Assembly (NCBI RefSeq): GCF_025200715.1
Contig: NZ_CP104143.1
Location: 1,550,001 to 1,614,000 of the forward strand
Direction of reading: 5' to 3'
Length of the DNA: 64,000 nucleotides
Origin: Rhizobium sullae
Lineage (GTDB): Bacteria; Pseudomonadota; Alphaproteobacteria; Rhizobiales; Rhizobiaceae
In this document: one piece after another, positions 54,526 to 63,083 of the stretch
Position numbering within the stretch: position 1 is the first letter of the stretch
How the letters are laid out: the number at the start of each line of letters is the position of its first letter
The notes under the pieces: generated by a model
What the model was told of the DNA's origin: nothing
Databases searched by the model: none
Seen by the model: only the letters and a program-made list of their open reading frames with translations
Made by a program: the position numbers and the translations under genes

Positions 54526-55218
54526 TCACGCGACCGCTTGTTCGTCGTCCACGATCCGCAGCCAGCGGCTGGTGCGCGGTTCGACATATTCGCGGAGTTC
54601 GAGAGCCTGCAGGATGTCGCTCCAGCGGGGATGATTGGCGGCAGGCAGCGTTGCCGCTTCGATCCGGTGCAGAACGTTGTAGGTAAGCAGTGAAACCGGA
54701 AGCACACCGCCCTCACAGATGTTCCTCAGCACACGCATGACGAAATCGACGTCCTGACGGGTGACGCCCTTGCGATCCACTGCGCGCGACACCTTGTAGC
54801 CGCCGACATCGTCGGTGATCGCGACCCGCAGCTGATCGAGCGCAAAGGCGCGCAGATCGTCCGGCACATGGGCGGAAATCTCCATGATATGTAGCACGAG
54901 CTCCAGTTCGAGCGCCGAATTGACGACACCGCCAGTCGCGAACATGCGCATGATCCATGCGACATTGATTTCGTCCAGCGAGCCTTGCGGATAACTGTAG
55001 TTGACGATGAAACCGGCGAGTTGCTCCACGAAGAAGGAGTTCCATTCCGGGCATTTTTCAGGGCAGGAATTGTTCAGCGCGAGGATGACAACGACGTCGT
55101 CCGCCGTCCGGACGCCGTCCGGAAAGCTGTGCCTGCGCAAGAGGCCGATATCGTCGGCGGCCAACCGATGCTTCCCGGCGATCACGCATGCCGGAAAAGC
55201 CAATCGGAATTCGCTCAT
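54526..55218 (-). CDS. conserved protein of unknown function
   Basis: A 230-residue soluble protein starting MSEFRLAFPACVIAGKHRLA. The sequence has ADDVVVILALNNSCPEKCPE (a CxxxC pair), FVEQLAGFIVNYSYPQGSLD, then DVDFVMRVLRNICEGGVLPV and a C-terminal WSDILQALELREYVEPRTSR. No known domain is recognised; similar proteins occur next to pccA in rhizobia. Composition is normal for the region. Without domains, function cannot be inferred beyond a likely cytoplasmic role. Confidence 0.65.
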   Translation of the reverse strand: MSEFRLAFPACVIAGKHRLAADDIGLLRRHSFPDGVRTADDVVVILALNNSCPEKCPEWNSFFVEQLAGFIVNYSYPQGSLDEINVAWIMRMFATGGVVNSALELELVLHIMEISAHVPDDLRAFALDQLRVAITDDVGGYKVSRAVDRKGVTRQDVDFVMRVLRNICEGGVLPVSLLTYNVLHRIEAATLPAANHPRWSDILQALELREYVEPRTSRWLRIVDDEQAVA

Positions 55219-55303
55219 CTTTTATCTCCAGGCTTCATCATGAAGCCGGAAACAGCTCTAGCGCAGCGGAATTGATGAACCATCAACAACAAACGTTAAC
55301 CGA

Positions 55304-56275
55304 TTATGCAGGCGTCTCCGACGATTTTAGCGATCGTGATTGAACGCGTTCGCGCCAGATGATGAAAAGACCTGATGCGACGATGATGAAAATGCCGATC
55401 CATTTGGAAAAATTGGGAAAATCGTCGAACAGCGCGTATCCGAGCACCGTCGCCGAGATGATCTCGAAATATTGGAACGGGGCAAGCAGCGACAGCGGCG
55501 CCAGGCGGAATGCCTTGACGACCAGCATATGTGCATATCCGGAAATGGTGCCGAGGATCAGCAGAAGGAAGAGGCCCAGCGTGGAGGAAGGGAGCGACAT
55601 CTCGAAATCGGGTATCGCAAGCGCATTTCCGCCAAGGAGCGCGGCGCCCATAAAGAGCGTTCCGCCGATTCCGGCCATGGTCTGCATCGTCAATGGCGAA
55701 TCAGCCTCACCGATCGCGCGGTTAAGGAAAAGATAAAGGGAAAAGAGGAAGGCGCAGCACACCGGCAGCAGCGCCTTCAGGCCGAAGATTTCGTAGCTCG
55801 GCTGGATGACGATCATCGCGCCGCCGAATCCGACGACGATCGCCATCCATCGCCGCCAGCCGACTGTGTCCCCGAGAAAAAGCGCCGAAAGCGCCGTCAG
55901 CATGAAGGGCTCGACAAAATAGATCGCGAAGACATCGGCGAGCGGCATGTATTTGACCGCGACGAAGAAAAGCAGGCTGGCTGCACCATGCAAGGCGCCG
56001 CGCAAAAGGTTCATCCACGGCCGCTTGGCCGAAAGCGCCTTCCAGCGGAAAACGGCAAACAAGATAGGAAGCGTGCAGGCAACCTGAAAGAAGAAGCGGT
56101 AGAAAGTCACTTGGCCAGGCGACATCGCCTCGAAGGTCGCCATGTATTTGGCGATCGCATCCATGGCGGGCAGGACGACCATGGCGCCGGCCATGATGCC
56201 CATGCCTTGAAGCGGATTTTGCGGAGACTGTTCTTGGGACATCGTGCGGCTTTCGGGAACGAAGCCATCAACCAT
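55304..56275 (-). CDS. EamA/DMT-family transporter
   Basis: A 323-residue membrane protein with ten helices in two EamA repeats. The first repeat runs from MAGAMVVLPAMDAIAKYMAT to the FLGDTVGWRRWMAIVVGFGG segment. The second runs from LLPVCCAFLFSLYLFLNRAI to the FEIISATVLGYALFDDFPNF segment. Families of this kind export metabolites such as amino acids or purines, but the substrate is not known. The start could instead be the second ATG (56242, MSQEQSPQNP); neither has a strong binding site. It lies downstream of lipB on the same strand, with a 25-base gap. Confidence 0.85.
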   Translation of the reverse strand: MVDGFVPESRTMSQEQSPQNPLQGMGIMAGAMVVLPAMDAIAKYMATFEAMSPGQVTFYRFFFQVACTLPILFAVFRWKALSAKRPWMNLLRGALHGAASLLFFVAVKYMPLADVFAIYFVEPFMLTALSALFLGDTVGWRRWMAIVVGFGGAMIVIQPSYEIFGLKALLPVCCAFLFSLYLFLNRAIGEADSPLTMQTMAGIGGTLFMGAALLGGNALAIPDFEMSLPSSTLGLFLLLILGTISGYAHMLVVKAFRLAPLSLLAPFQYFEIISATVLGYALFDDFPNFSKWIGIFIIVASGLFIIWRERVQSRSLKSSETPA

Positions 56276-56300
56276 AGGAATGCATGCCGATCAATACGGC

Positions 56301-57014
56301 TTAGCGCTCGCCCACCGTTTCGCCGAAGACCGTTCCGAAGGCTTCCCGCAGACGGATATCCACATCCGCCATCATCACCGGCAGGCCAAGATCGACTAGG
56401 CTCGTCACGCCATAGGCGGAAATCCCGCACGGCACGATGCCAGTAAAATGATCGAGGTCCGGATCGACATTGAGCGACAGGCCGTGAAACGTCACCCATC
56501 GGCGAAGCCGGATGCCGAGTGCGGCAATCTTGTCCTCGCTCATGCTGCCGTCCGGCAGCAGCGGTTTCTCCGGCCGTCTTACCCAGACGCCGACGCGATC
56601 CTCGCGCCGCTCGCCGCGCACATTCATCGAATCGAGCGTGCGGATCACCACTTCTTCCAGCGCTGCAACGAAAGCGCGCACATCTTGACGACGGCGCTTG
56701 AGATCAAGCATCACATAGGCAACGCGCTGGCCGGGGCCATGATAGGTATATTCGCCGCCGCGGCCGGTCGCAAAGACCGGGAAACGATCCGGCTGCACAA
56801 GGTCCTTTGCATTGGCGCTGGTGCCCGCCGTATAAAGGGGCGGATGCTCGACGAGCCAGACAAGCTCGTCGCCGCCTTCGGCGATCATCGCCACCTCGCG
56901 CTCCATCGCTCCTACGGCCTCTTCGTAGGCTACGAGACCATCGGCGATGCGCCAGCGCACCGGTTTTGAGCCTTCAAGCGGAAACATGGAGAATTGCAGA
57001 TCGGTGCGCAGCAT
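56301..57014 (-). CDS. lipB: octanoyltransferase
   Basis: A 237-residue enzyme that moves octanoyl from acyl carrier protein to the lipoyl domains of enzymes such as GcvH and pyruvate dehydrogenase. Signatures are [12 protein letters not shown], the [20 protein letters not shown] segment, and [20 protein letters not shown] with the catalytic Lys. The active cysteine sits in FTGIVPCGI. Lipoylation links it functionally to gcvH in this window, though the genes are far apart. Confidence 0.95.
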   Translation of the reverse strand: MLRTDLQFSMFPLEGSKPVRWRIADGLVAYEEAVGAMEREVAMIAEGGDELVWLVEHPPLYTAGTSANAKDLVQPDRFPVFATGRGGEYTYHGPGQRVAYVMLDLKRRRQDVRAFVAALEEVVIRTLDSMNVRGERREDRVGVWVRRPEKPLLPDGSMSEDKIAALGIRLRRWVTFHGLSLNVDPDLDHFTGIVPCGISAYGVTSLVDLGLPVMMADVDIRLREAFGTVFGETVGER

Positions 57015-57189
57015 GGACTTTCCCTCGCCGCACGGCGATCACAGGCGGCAGACCGCCTATATGGCCCCGTTCGACGTGCAATTCAAATGCTGTGATTTGT
57101 TTTGCAAAAATCTGTCATATCGCCCTTGTGCACCCCAAATGCTTTTGCTACATGCTGCCCCGCCGACGCAAATCGGCACCTACCACGAT

Positions 57190-57274
57190 GCGGTCGTGGC
57201 GGAATTGGTAGACGCGCAGCGTTGAGGTCGCTGTGGGGCAACCCGTGGAAGTTCGAGTCTTCTCGACCGCACCA
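57190..57274 (+). tRNA. tRNA-Leu (anticodon GAG)
   Basis: The 85-base sequence starts GCGGTCG and ends CGACCGC-A-CCA, a perfect 7-bp acceptor stem with an encoded CCA. The D-arm (GGCGGAATTGGTAGACGC), an anticodon loop with GAG (reading CTC codons), a long variable arm (class II, TGTGGGGCAACCCG) and the GTTCGAGTC T-loop are all present. The long variable arm is normal for tRNA-Leu. Confidence 0.97.
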
Positions 57275-57396
57275 TTTCTCTTCCAGAGATTAAGACGTCC
57301 GATCGCGCGGACAGCATGAAAAATGGGCCGGGTTTCCGGTCCTTTTTCGTTTGCCGGCATGCTAGACGGTTCGTGCCGCCTTGATTGTCAGGGTCT

Positions 57397-57888
57397 TCAA
57401 TCCTCGTCCGACAGATGCGAATCGACGCCGATCGTTTCCAGGCGGTTGCGGACACGGTGGACGCCATCGACTGAAAGGGCCCCGAGTTCAACCTTGCGGG
57501 CCATGCCGATGGTTTCGACCGCGCCTTCCAACGTTACGGTGTGGCCGTCAGCGTGAACATCGATGCTGTCGAGGTTTAAATCCGGGATGTTTTCCAGGTT
57601 CTCCGTCACGCGCGCTTCGAGGTCATCACTTTCGTCGCGGTCGATCGTATTGGCCCTGAGCGAATCCTTGAGCCGGTTTTCGTTACCGTCTTTATCCGTG
57701 CCGTCAACGCGAAAGCCGCCGTTTGGATCGCGGTCGAAATTTGCCGGCGTTTCGCCGTAGGCTCGATTTCCCGGCCCGGCCGATCTTGCTCCGTCGGAGT
57801 AGGGCCAGCCCTCGTCAAGATTGCGTTCTTCGTAATCGCGATAATCGTCTTCGCGCGAAAAGGTTGTCTTGTCGTTCTTCTTCGGCAT
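57397..57888 (-). CDS. BON-domain protein
   Basis: A 163-residue protein. Residues 1-80 are charged and probably disordered (SREDDYRDYEERNLDEGWPY), while residues 88-155 form a BON domain (TENLENIPDLNLDSIDVHAD, VTLEGAVETIGMARKVE and VDGVHRVRNRLE). BON domains often bind phospholipid or sit at the cell surface, yet no signal peptide is visible, so it is probably cytoplasmic or peripheral. ATG 57888 has a GGGAGA upstream. Stress-related roles are known for some relatives, such as OsmY. Confidence 0.85.
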   Translation of the reverse strand: MPKKNDKTTFSREDDYRDYEERNLDEGWPYSDGARSAGPGNRAYGETPANFDRDPNGGFRVDGTDKDGNENRLKDSLRANTIDRDESDDLEARVTENLENIPDLNLDSIDVHADGHTVTLEGAVETIGMARKVELGALSVDGVHRVRNRLETIGVDSHLSDED

Positions 57889-57963
57889 CGTCGTTCTCCC
57901 TCAGGCGTTACCTTGATCGAAGAACGCTCACGGTCCGGAATGGTTCGCCAAAGTTTCGTGAAA

Positions 57964-58458
57964 TCACCGCGCCGCTTTTTCCCATTTCCGGATCAGTCGG
58001 TCGCGCTTCAGCTTCGACAGGCGCTGAAGCCAGAATATGCCGTCAAGTTGGTCCACTTCGTGCTGGATGCAGATTGCCAGGAAGCCATCGGCATCGTCTT
58101 CATGCTGGACGCCGTTGATGTCCTGATAGCGAAAACGGATCGCGGCGGGCCTCGCGACATCGTCGGTCACTCCGGGCATTGAGACGCTTCCTTCGGTCTG
58201 GCGCGTGAGTTCGTCCGAAACCGACGTGATTTCAGGATTGATATAGATCCGAATGCCGTCTGCCTTGCTGAGCTCGATCACAGCCACCCGCAGGAAGACA
58301 CCGACATGGGCGGCCGTGATGCCGACGCCGGGTGCCGCGCGCATCGTCTCCAGCAGATCGTCCGCAAGCTCGCGCAGCGCCGAATCGAAGACTGTCACCG
58401 GTTCGCAGACTGTCTTCAAGCCGGGATGCGGATAATGAAGAATGGGACGAATGGCCAT
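57964..58458 (-). CDS. peptide deformylase-like protein with lost zinc ligands
   Basis: A 164-residue protein with the full deformylase fold pattern: IRPILHYPHPGLKTVCEPVT at the start and RVAVIELSKADGIRIYINPE in the middle. The three active-site motifs are degraded: motif I is GVGITAAHVG instead of GxGLAAxQ, motif II is EGSVSMPG with Ser91 where the zinc-binding Cys should be, and motif III is QHEVDQLDG with Gln137 replacing the second His. His133 and Glu134 remain. It is thus unlikely to deformylate normally. A start 20 codons upstream (58518) is possible. Confidence 0.85.
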   Translation of the reverse strand: MAIRPILHYPHPGLKTVCEPVTVFDSALRELADDLLETMRAAPGVGITAAHVGVFLRVAVIELSKADGIRIYINPEITSVSDELTRQTEGSVSMPGVTDDVARPAAIRFRYQDINGVQHEDDADGFLAICIQHEVDQLDGIFWLQRLSKLKRDRLIRKWEKAAR

Positions 58459-58693
58459 CGGCGGGCGGTCCTGGTTTCCTAGCGCGCGGAAACTATCGGC
58501 AAGACGGCGCATTGTCATCTGCGGGGACGCGCTTGGCGCTAGACGGCGAGGCGTGTTTCGGCTAGCAGGGCTGGAATTCGAGCGGGCCGGGAGGCAGGCG
58601 GAATTCGCTTATCCGGTTGTTGACAATGCTCTTTCAGCCGCCATTCTCGAATGCGGCGCGACAGTCGTTAATCTTGGAACGCGAGGACGACAG

Positions 58694-60109
58694 ATGACGG
58701 AAACCGGAGAAGACGACCGCATCCGCAGACGTCCGGACGACGAAGGCGCCGACATCTACGACGAGGACGGTAACGTCCGTAGCGACTTTCTGGCGCTTGT
58801 CGGCGCTGCCATCGCCGACCGTGACACGATCTTTCTCCGGCAGAACGTCGCGCGCCTTCACGAGTCGGAAATAGGCGACCTGCTGGAATCGATCCAGCCG
58901 GATCAGCGCCTGGCGCTTGTCCGCCTCCTCGGCGACGATTTCGACATGACGGCGCTGACGGAGGTCGACGAAGCGATCCGCCGCGAAATTGTTGACCAGA
59001 TACCGAACGAGCAGATTGCCGCTGCAATTGGCGACCTCGATTCGGACGACGCTGTCTACATTCTCGAGGACCTGGACAAGGAAGACCGGGAAGAAATCCT
59101 GGCGCAGCTGCCGTTCACCGAGCGGGTGCGCCTACGCAGGGCGCTGGACTATCCGGAAAGTTCCGCCGGCCGCCGCATGCAGACGGAATTCGTGGCGGTG
59201 CCGCCATTCTGGACCGTCGGGCAGACGATCGACTACATGCGCGAGGAGGAGGACCTGCCTTACTCCTTCACGCAGATCTTCGTTATCGACCCGACCTTCA
59301 AGCTGCTTGGCGCCGTCGATCTCGACAAGCTTCTCCGCACCAAGCGGCAGACGAAGATCGAGGCGATCATGCGCGAGACGACCCATCCGATTCCGGCCGA
59401 GATGGACCAGGAAGAGGCGGCCCAACTCTTCGAGCAATACGACCTTCTCTCAGCCGCCGTCGTAGACGAGAACGATCGCCTTGTCGGTGTTCTTACCATC
59501 GATGACGTGGTCGACGTCATCCACGAAGAAGCGGATGAAGACATCAAGCGCCTCGGCGGCGTCGGTGACGAAGAGCTTTCGGACAATGTCATCTCGACCG
59601 TCCGCTCGCGCTTCCTCTGGCTGGTGATCAATCTCGGCACGGCGATGCTGTCGGCCAGCGTCATCGGGCTCTTCGATGCATCGATCGAGAAGATGATCGC
59701 ACTTGCCGTGCTGATGCCGATCGTGGCGTCCATGGGAGGCAATGCCGGCACGCAGACGATGACCGTGACGGTGCGGGCGCTGGCGACCCGCGACCTCGAC
59801 ATTTACAATGCCGGCCGCATCATCCGCAGAGAGGCGGGCGTCGGCATCATGAACGGCATCGTCTTTGCGAGCATCATGGGCACGATTGCCGGCGCGTGGT
59901 TCCACGACTATCAGCTCGGCATGGTCATCGGCGCCGCCATGATCATCAATCTGATGGCTGCGGCTCTCGCAGGCATTCTTTGGCCGCTTCTTCTGGACAA
60001 GGTCGGCGCGGACCCGGCCATCGCGTCGTCCGTTTTCGTGACGACCGTCACCGATTGCACTGGCTTCTTCGCCTTCCTCGGCATCGCCACCTGGTGGTTC
60101 GGAATCTGA
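58694..60109 (+). CDS. mgtE: MgtE-family magnesium transporter
   Basis: A 471-residue Mg2+ channel. The start at ATG 58694 has GAGGA upstream; the longer frame enters the divergent gene. An N-terminal MgtE_N domain covers residues 45-165 (RLHESEIGDLLESIQPDQRL with ILEDLDKEDREEILAQLPF). Two CBS domains follow (SFTQIFVIDPTFKLLGAVDL and AAVVDENDRLVGVLTIDDVV). The membrane domain from about residue 300 includes PIVASMGGNAGTQTMTVTVR, the family's pore motif. Magnesium binding by the cytoplasmic domains is known to gate the channel. Confidence 0.95.
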   Translation: MTETGEDDRIRRRPDDEGADIYDEDGNVRSDFLALVGAAIADRDTIFLRQNVARLHESEIGDLLESIQPDQRLALVRLLGDDFDMTALTEVDEAIRREIVDQIPNEQIAAAIGDLDSDDAVYILEDLDKEDREEILAQLPFTERVRLRRALDYPESSAGRRMQTEFVAVPPFWTVGQTIDYMREEEDLPYSFTQIFVIDPTFKLLGAVDLDKLLRTKRQTKIEAIMRETTHPIPAEMDQEEAAQLFEQYDLLSAAVVDENDRLVGVLTIDDVVDVIHEEADEDIKRLGGVGDEELSDNVISTVRSRFLWLVINLGTAMLSASVIGLFDASIEKMIALAVLMPIVASMGGNAGTQTMTVTVRALATRDLDIYNAGRIIRREAGVGIMNGIVFASIMGTIAGAWFHDYQLGMVIGAAMIINLMAAALAGILWPLLLDKVGADPAIASSVFVTTVTDCTGFFAFLGIATWWFGI

Positions 60110-60125
60110 GCCGAACCTGCATAAA

Positions 60126-60153
60126 TTGACTATTACGTAAAAGTCAATATTAT
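60126..60153 (+). promoter_or_regulatory. promoter and palindromic operator of the MerR gene
   Basis: TTGACT (60126-60131, -35) and TATTAT (60148-60153, -10) are 16 bases apart. Between and over them lies an inverted repeat, TTGACT then N10 (ATTACGTAAA) then AGTCAA (60142-60147). The core ACGTAAA is similar to the operators of alphaproteobacterial LiuR-type MerR regulators. It is placed so that the bound regulator would control its own transcription. Confidence 0.65.
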
Positions 60154-60175
60154 GGGGCACGAGAGTGGGAAACCA

Positions 60176-60568
60176 ATGCCAGTGAATAAATACTATAGCA
60201 TAACGGAGCTGACGCGCGAATTCGGTGTGTCGACGCGCACGCTTCGCTTCTACGAAGACGAAGGCCTGATCCATCCGGAACGCCGCGGGCGCACGCGCCT
60301 GTTCCGTCCGGCCGACCGGCGCCTGATTCAGGAAATCCTGCGCGGCCGCCGCATCGGCTTCACCATCGCAGAGATTCGCGAGATCATTCAGGTCTACAAG
60401 GATCCTCCGGGGGAACTCGGCCAGCTCAAGCTTTTGATGAAGCGCATCGACGAAAAACGGGAAGACCTGCGCAAGAAGCGCAAGGACATCGACGATACGC
60501 TGACGGAGCTCGACAATATCGAAGAGGCCTGCCTCGGCCGTCTCGCAGAAATCGGCGTGGGCACCTGA
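60176..60568 (+). CDS. MerR-family transcriptional regulator
   Basis: A 130-residue protein. Residues 5-75 are a MerR-type helix-turn-helix with wing (YYSITELTREFGVSTRTLRF, YEDEGLIHPERRGRTRLFRP, GRRIGFTIAEIREIIQ), followed by a coiled-coil dimer helix (LMKRIDEKREDLRKKRKDID). A cysteine near the C-terminus (EEACLGRLAEI) is the only sensing residue of note. It resembles the LiuR/AtuR-like regulators of branched-chain or fatty-acyl catabolism in this class, but no target gene is adjacent. The ATG at 60152 is rejected because it lies inside the promoter -10. Confidence 0.88.
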   Translation: MPVNKYYSITELTREFGVSTRTLRFYEDEGLIHPERRGRTRLFRPADRRLIQEILRGRRIGFTIAEIREIIQVYKDPPGELGQLKLLMKRIDEKREDLRKKRKDIDDTLTELDNIEEACLGRLAEIGVGT

Positions 60569-60571
60569 GCG

Positions 60572-61154
60572 TCAGATCGAACCTCTGGTTCTTCTGCAAT
60601 AGCCTTCGAAATCGCAGCCGAAGCGGGCCTGCAGGTGCCGTTCTTCCCGCCGACTGCGACCTAGAACCAACTGTTTCCCGTCACGAGGCCGAAGGCGATC
60701 GTTGCAAGCGTGTAGCCGAGATAGATCGGATTGCGCGTGCAGCGGAAGGGACCGCGGGTGACGAGACGGGCTGTTGCGCGATTCCGCATGATCGTCGTCC
60801 CGCTCTCCAGCAAAGTCTTGATCGCCCATATGGCGGCGATGAGAACTTTCCACCTGAATGGCCGGCATGCGCAACAGCAGGTAGCTTCAGTCGCGACAGG
60901 CACGGTCTGCCAGATTAGCTACCCCTTCCTTTATCGCTGCTATGACGGGAGCGCTCGACGCACCTGGACTATGCCTTTCCACGAGGTGCTCCGGGTCGGC
61001 GTAGGTGAGTGCTGCACCAATGATCCAGGCAAAGGCGGCATGCATCCGGGGTACCGGAAGCCCGACGATTTCGCCAAGCAGGAAAGCGGAGAGTAAAGCG
61101 TGGCCGTATAGAACCGGCGGCCATGGAAAATTTCAGCGGCTTCGAACGATAGGC
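60572..61154 (-). pseudogene. disrupted isoprenylcysteine/phospholipid methyltransferase-like gene
   Basis: On the minus strand, pieces of one protein family occur in three frames. An N-terminal piece MNAYRSKPLKF continues, after a shift at a TTTT run, as PWPPVLYGHALLSAFLLGE. A middle piece reads VLIAAIWAIKTLLESGTTI and then RGPFRCTRNPIYLGYTLATI, ending at a stop after GNSWF (60661). A last piece, EERHLQARFGCDFEGY, is in another frame. Together they follow the order of the ICMT/PEMT membrane methyltransferases (NPIYLG and EExxLxxxFG motifs), with loss of part of the linker. The gene is therefore broken by at least two frame changes and a deletion. Confidence 0.65.
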
Positions 61155-61170
61155 ATTCATCGAACGACCG

Positions 61171-62136
61171 TCATTGCGCTTCGGTGCTGCACTCCAATGC
61201 GATACGCTGTACCCTTTCATCTTTATCCGCCTGGATTGCGCCAGACTGGAGCGGCGTGAACAGGTTTTCGCCCTGCAATCTTTCGAGCGTGCACTGGCAG
61301 AAGCTGCGGCAAAGCGCTTCTCCTTCCTGGACGACGCAGGAGGATTGGCACTGCTGCAGGTAGGTCTGCACGGGATCCGGCTTTGCGGGCGGCGCGACAA
61401 TCGAAAGCGCATAGGCGATCGAGATCAGGACCGGCTGGTGGATCAGGTAGATGGCGAGGCTGTGGCGGCCGGCTTTTGCAAGCAAAGTGGTGCCTGTGCC
61501 AAACTTTGCGAGCCATTCTGCCCAGCCCTGCTTCAGCGTTATGCTCGAAACGCCCATACCGATGAGAAAGGGCCCGATCCATGGCAGAACAGGCACATAA
61601 TCGTTCGATCGCGGCACCGTCTGGGAAAGGCCCACCCACCAAAGCCACGGCGTGTCGAAGAATGAAGAGCGCAGATAGAGCGGGGCGACGACAGCCGCAA
61701 TGCCGGCGGTGATGATCAAAATCCCAGGCAGGCGCAAGAAGAGCAGGCCGATGACGCTTGCCGCCGCGATACTGTGCAGAATGCCGAAAAAGATCGCGCC
61801 CTGCGGCATCGCAATTGCCGTCGCGGCCGTGATGAGAGCCGCGGCCGAAACGATCATGCCAAGCCGCCGGAGATAGGCCTGGCGCCTGATGCTTGGTGTG
61901 CCGGCAAACATCAGGCTGACACCGGCGAGGAAGAGGAAGGTCGACGCGATCGCACGGGCATAGATCTTCAGCCACCCAGTCTCCGCCGTCCCGCGCGCCA
62001 GATAGCCCATGAACTCCATGTCCCAGGTAAAGTGGTAGGTCGCCATGGCAATCAGCGCTGCGCCGCGTGCCGTATCGAGCAGGCCGATGCGCGGTGGCCG
62101 GGCGGACGTACCGTTTTCGCTCGCAGAAATAGTCAT
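61171..62136 (-). CDS. DUF1624 (HGSNAT-like) acyltransferase-type membrane protein with Cys-rich tail
   Basis: A 321-residue membrane protein. It starts with RIGLLDTARGAALIAMATYHFTWD, the motif of DUF1624/heparan-alpha-glucosaminide N-acetyltransferase relatives, and has eight or so helices, with GRHSLAIYLIHQPVLISIAY near the end. The reaction would be transfer of an acetyl group to a sugar or lipid, but no substrate is known. The last 60 residues form a soluble tail with six cysteines (QQCQSSCVVQEGEALCRSFC, then QCTLERL). The start overlaps the DUF599 stop (TGATG), so the two are coupled. Confidence 0.82.
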   Translation of the reverse strand: MTISASENGTSARPPRIGLLDTARGAALIAMATYHFTWDMEFMGYLARGTAETGWLKIYARAIASTFLFLAGVSLMFAGTPSIRRQAYLRRLGMIVSAAALITAATAIAMPQGAIFFGILHSIAAASVIGLLFLRLPGILIITAGIAAVVAPLYLRSSFFDTPWLWWVGLSQTVPRSNDYVPVLPWIGPFLIGMGVSSITLKQGWAEWLAKFGTGTTLLAKAGRHSLAIYLIHQPVLISIAYALSIVAPPAKPDPVQTYLQQCQSSCVVQEGEALCRSFCQCTLERLQGENLFTPLQSGAIQADKDERVQRIALECSTEAQ

Positions 62137-62903
62137 CACAATCCCCCGGACAAATCACTTCCGCTATCTTGCGGCGTATCGCGGCGAATAGCAGAAAGGT
62201 GGAGATCTGATGGCGGGTTGGCATCCATGATAGCCAGACGCGCCTCCGAGAAGAACTGCCGGCGCGTCAGCACGACGACGATGACCGCGGTCGTCGCCAT
62301 GAAAACGTAAGCATTCACGAACCAGCCGAGATAACCGATCGACAGGAAGATCGCGCGAAGACCCTCGTTGAAATGTCCGCCGGCAATGACGTTCATGCGA
62401 ATGACACGTTCAGCGGCGCGCTCGGCAGCGATGATATCGGTCTCGCTGTCGCGCACCATTGGGATCGAGCCGAAGAGTATGCTGCAGTAGTTGAAGAGCC
62501 GGTAAGACCAGCCGAACTTGAAGAAGGCGTATGCGAAAAGGGCCGCCAACCCGCCGACCTTGAGTTCGAAACTCGCGGTGCCGCTGCTGAATACATAAGG
62601 CAGATCGGCGAAGATGGCACTCACCTTGTCCGTCGCGCCGAGCAGTGCAAAGCAGCTGCCGATCGCAAACATGGAGGTCGATGCAAAAAAGGCCGTGCCG
62701 TTCTGCAGACCGGCCATGATCTGCGTATCGATCATCTTCAGGTCGCGGCGCAGCGAATTATAGATCCATTCGCGCCGCCGCTCGGTCATGGCATGGGTCA
62801 GGCTCGTGCGGCCGAAGAATGTCCTGCCGCGCAAGAGCCACGAATAACCGAGCCAGAGCATGGCGAAGAAAGCCAGCGCGATATAATCCGCAACCGTCAG
62901 CAT
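62136..62903 (-). CDS. DUF599 membrane protein
   Basis: A 255-residue membrane protein of the DUF599 family. It begins LTVADYIALAFFAMLWLGYS, has DTQIMAGLQNGTAFFASTSM and the MVRDSETDIIAAERAAERVI segment before the last helices. About four transmembrane segments are present. The family's function is unknown; in plants a relative is found in chloroplasts. Start ATG 62903; a longer reading to 62972 is not supported. It is translationally coupled to the DUF1624 gene. Confidence 0.85.
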   Translation of the reverse strand: MLTVADYIALAFFAMLWLGYSWLLRGRTFFGRTSLTHAMTERRREWIYNSLRRDLKMIDTQIMAGLQNGTAFFASTSMFAIGSCFALLGATDKVSAIFADLPYVFSSGTASFELKVGGLAALFAYAFFKFGWSYRLFNYCSILFGSIPMVRDSETDIIAAERAAERVIRMNVIAGGHFNEGLRAIFLSIGYLGWFVNAYVFMATTAVIVVVLTRRQFFSEARLAIMDANPPSDLHLSAIRRDTPQDSGSDLSGGL

Positions 62904-63083
62904 CAATGTTACAAATCCCGCATTCGACGCCGCCACTCTACAGATGCAATTGCCTGCTGCAATGACTGGCAAGACGTGCCAATTCGTTTTAGTGTCGCGC
63001 CAATTAAACGCGATGTCGGTTCGTCGCGAGCGCCGAACTAACCTTTTGGATAGTCTGACGGAAGATTTTCACAGGAAACACAC

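Noticed and set aside
57190..57396. tRNA-Leu as an integration site for a mobile element
   Set aside because: No integrase gene and no repeat of the tRNA 3' end were seen in the window.
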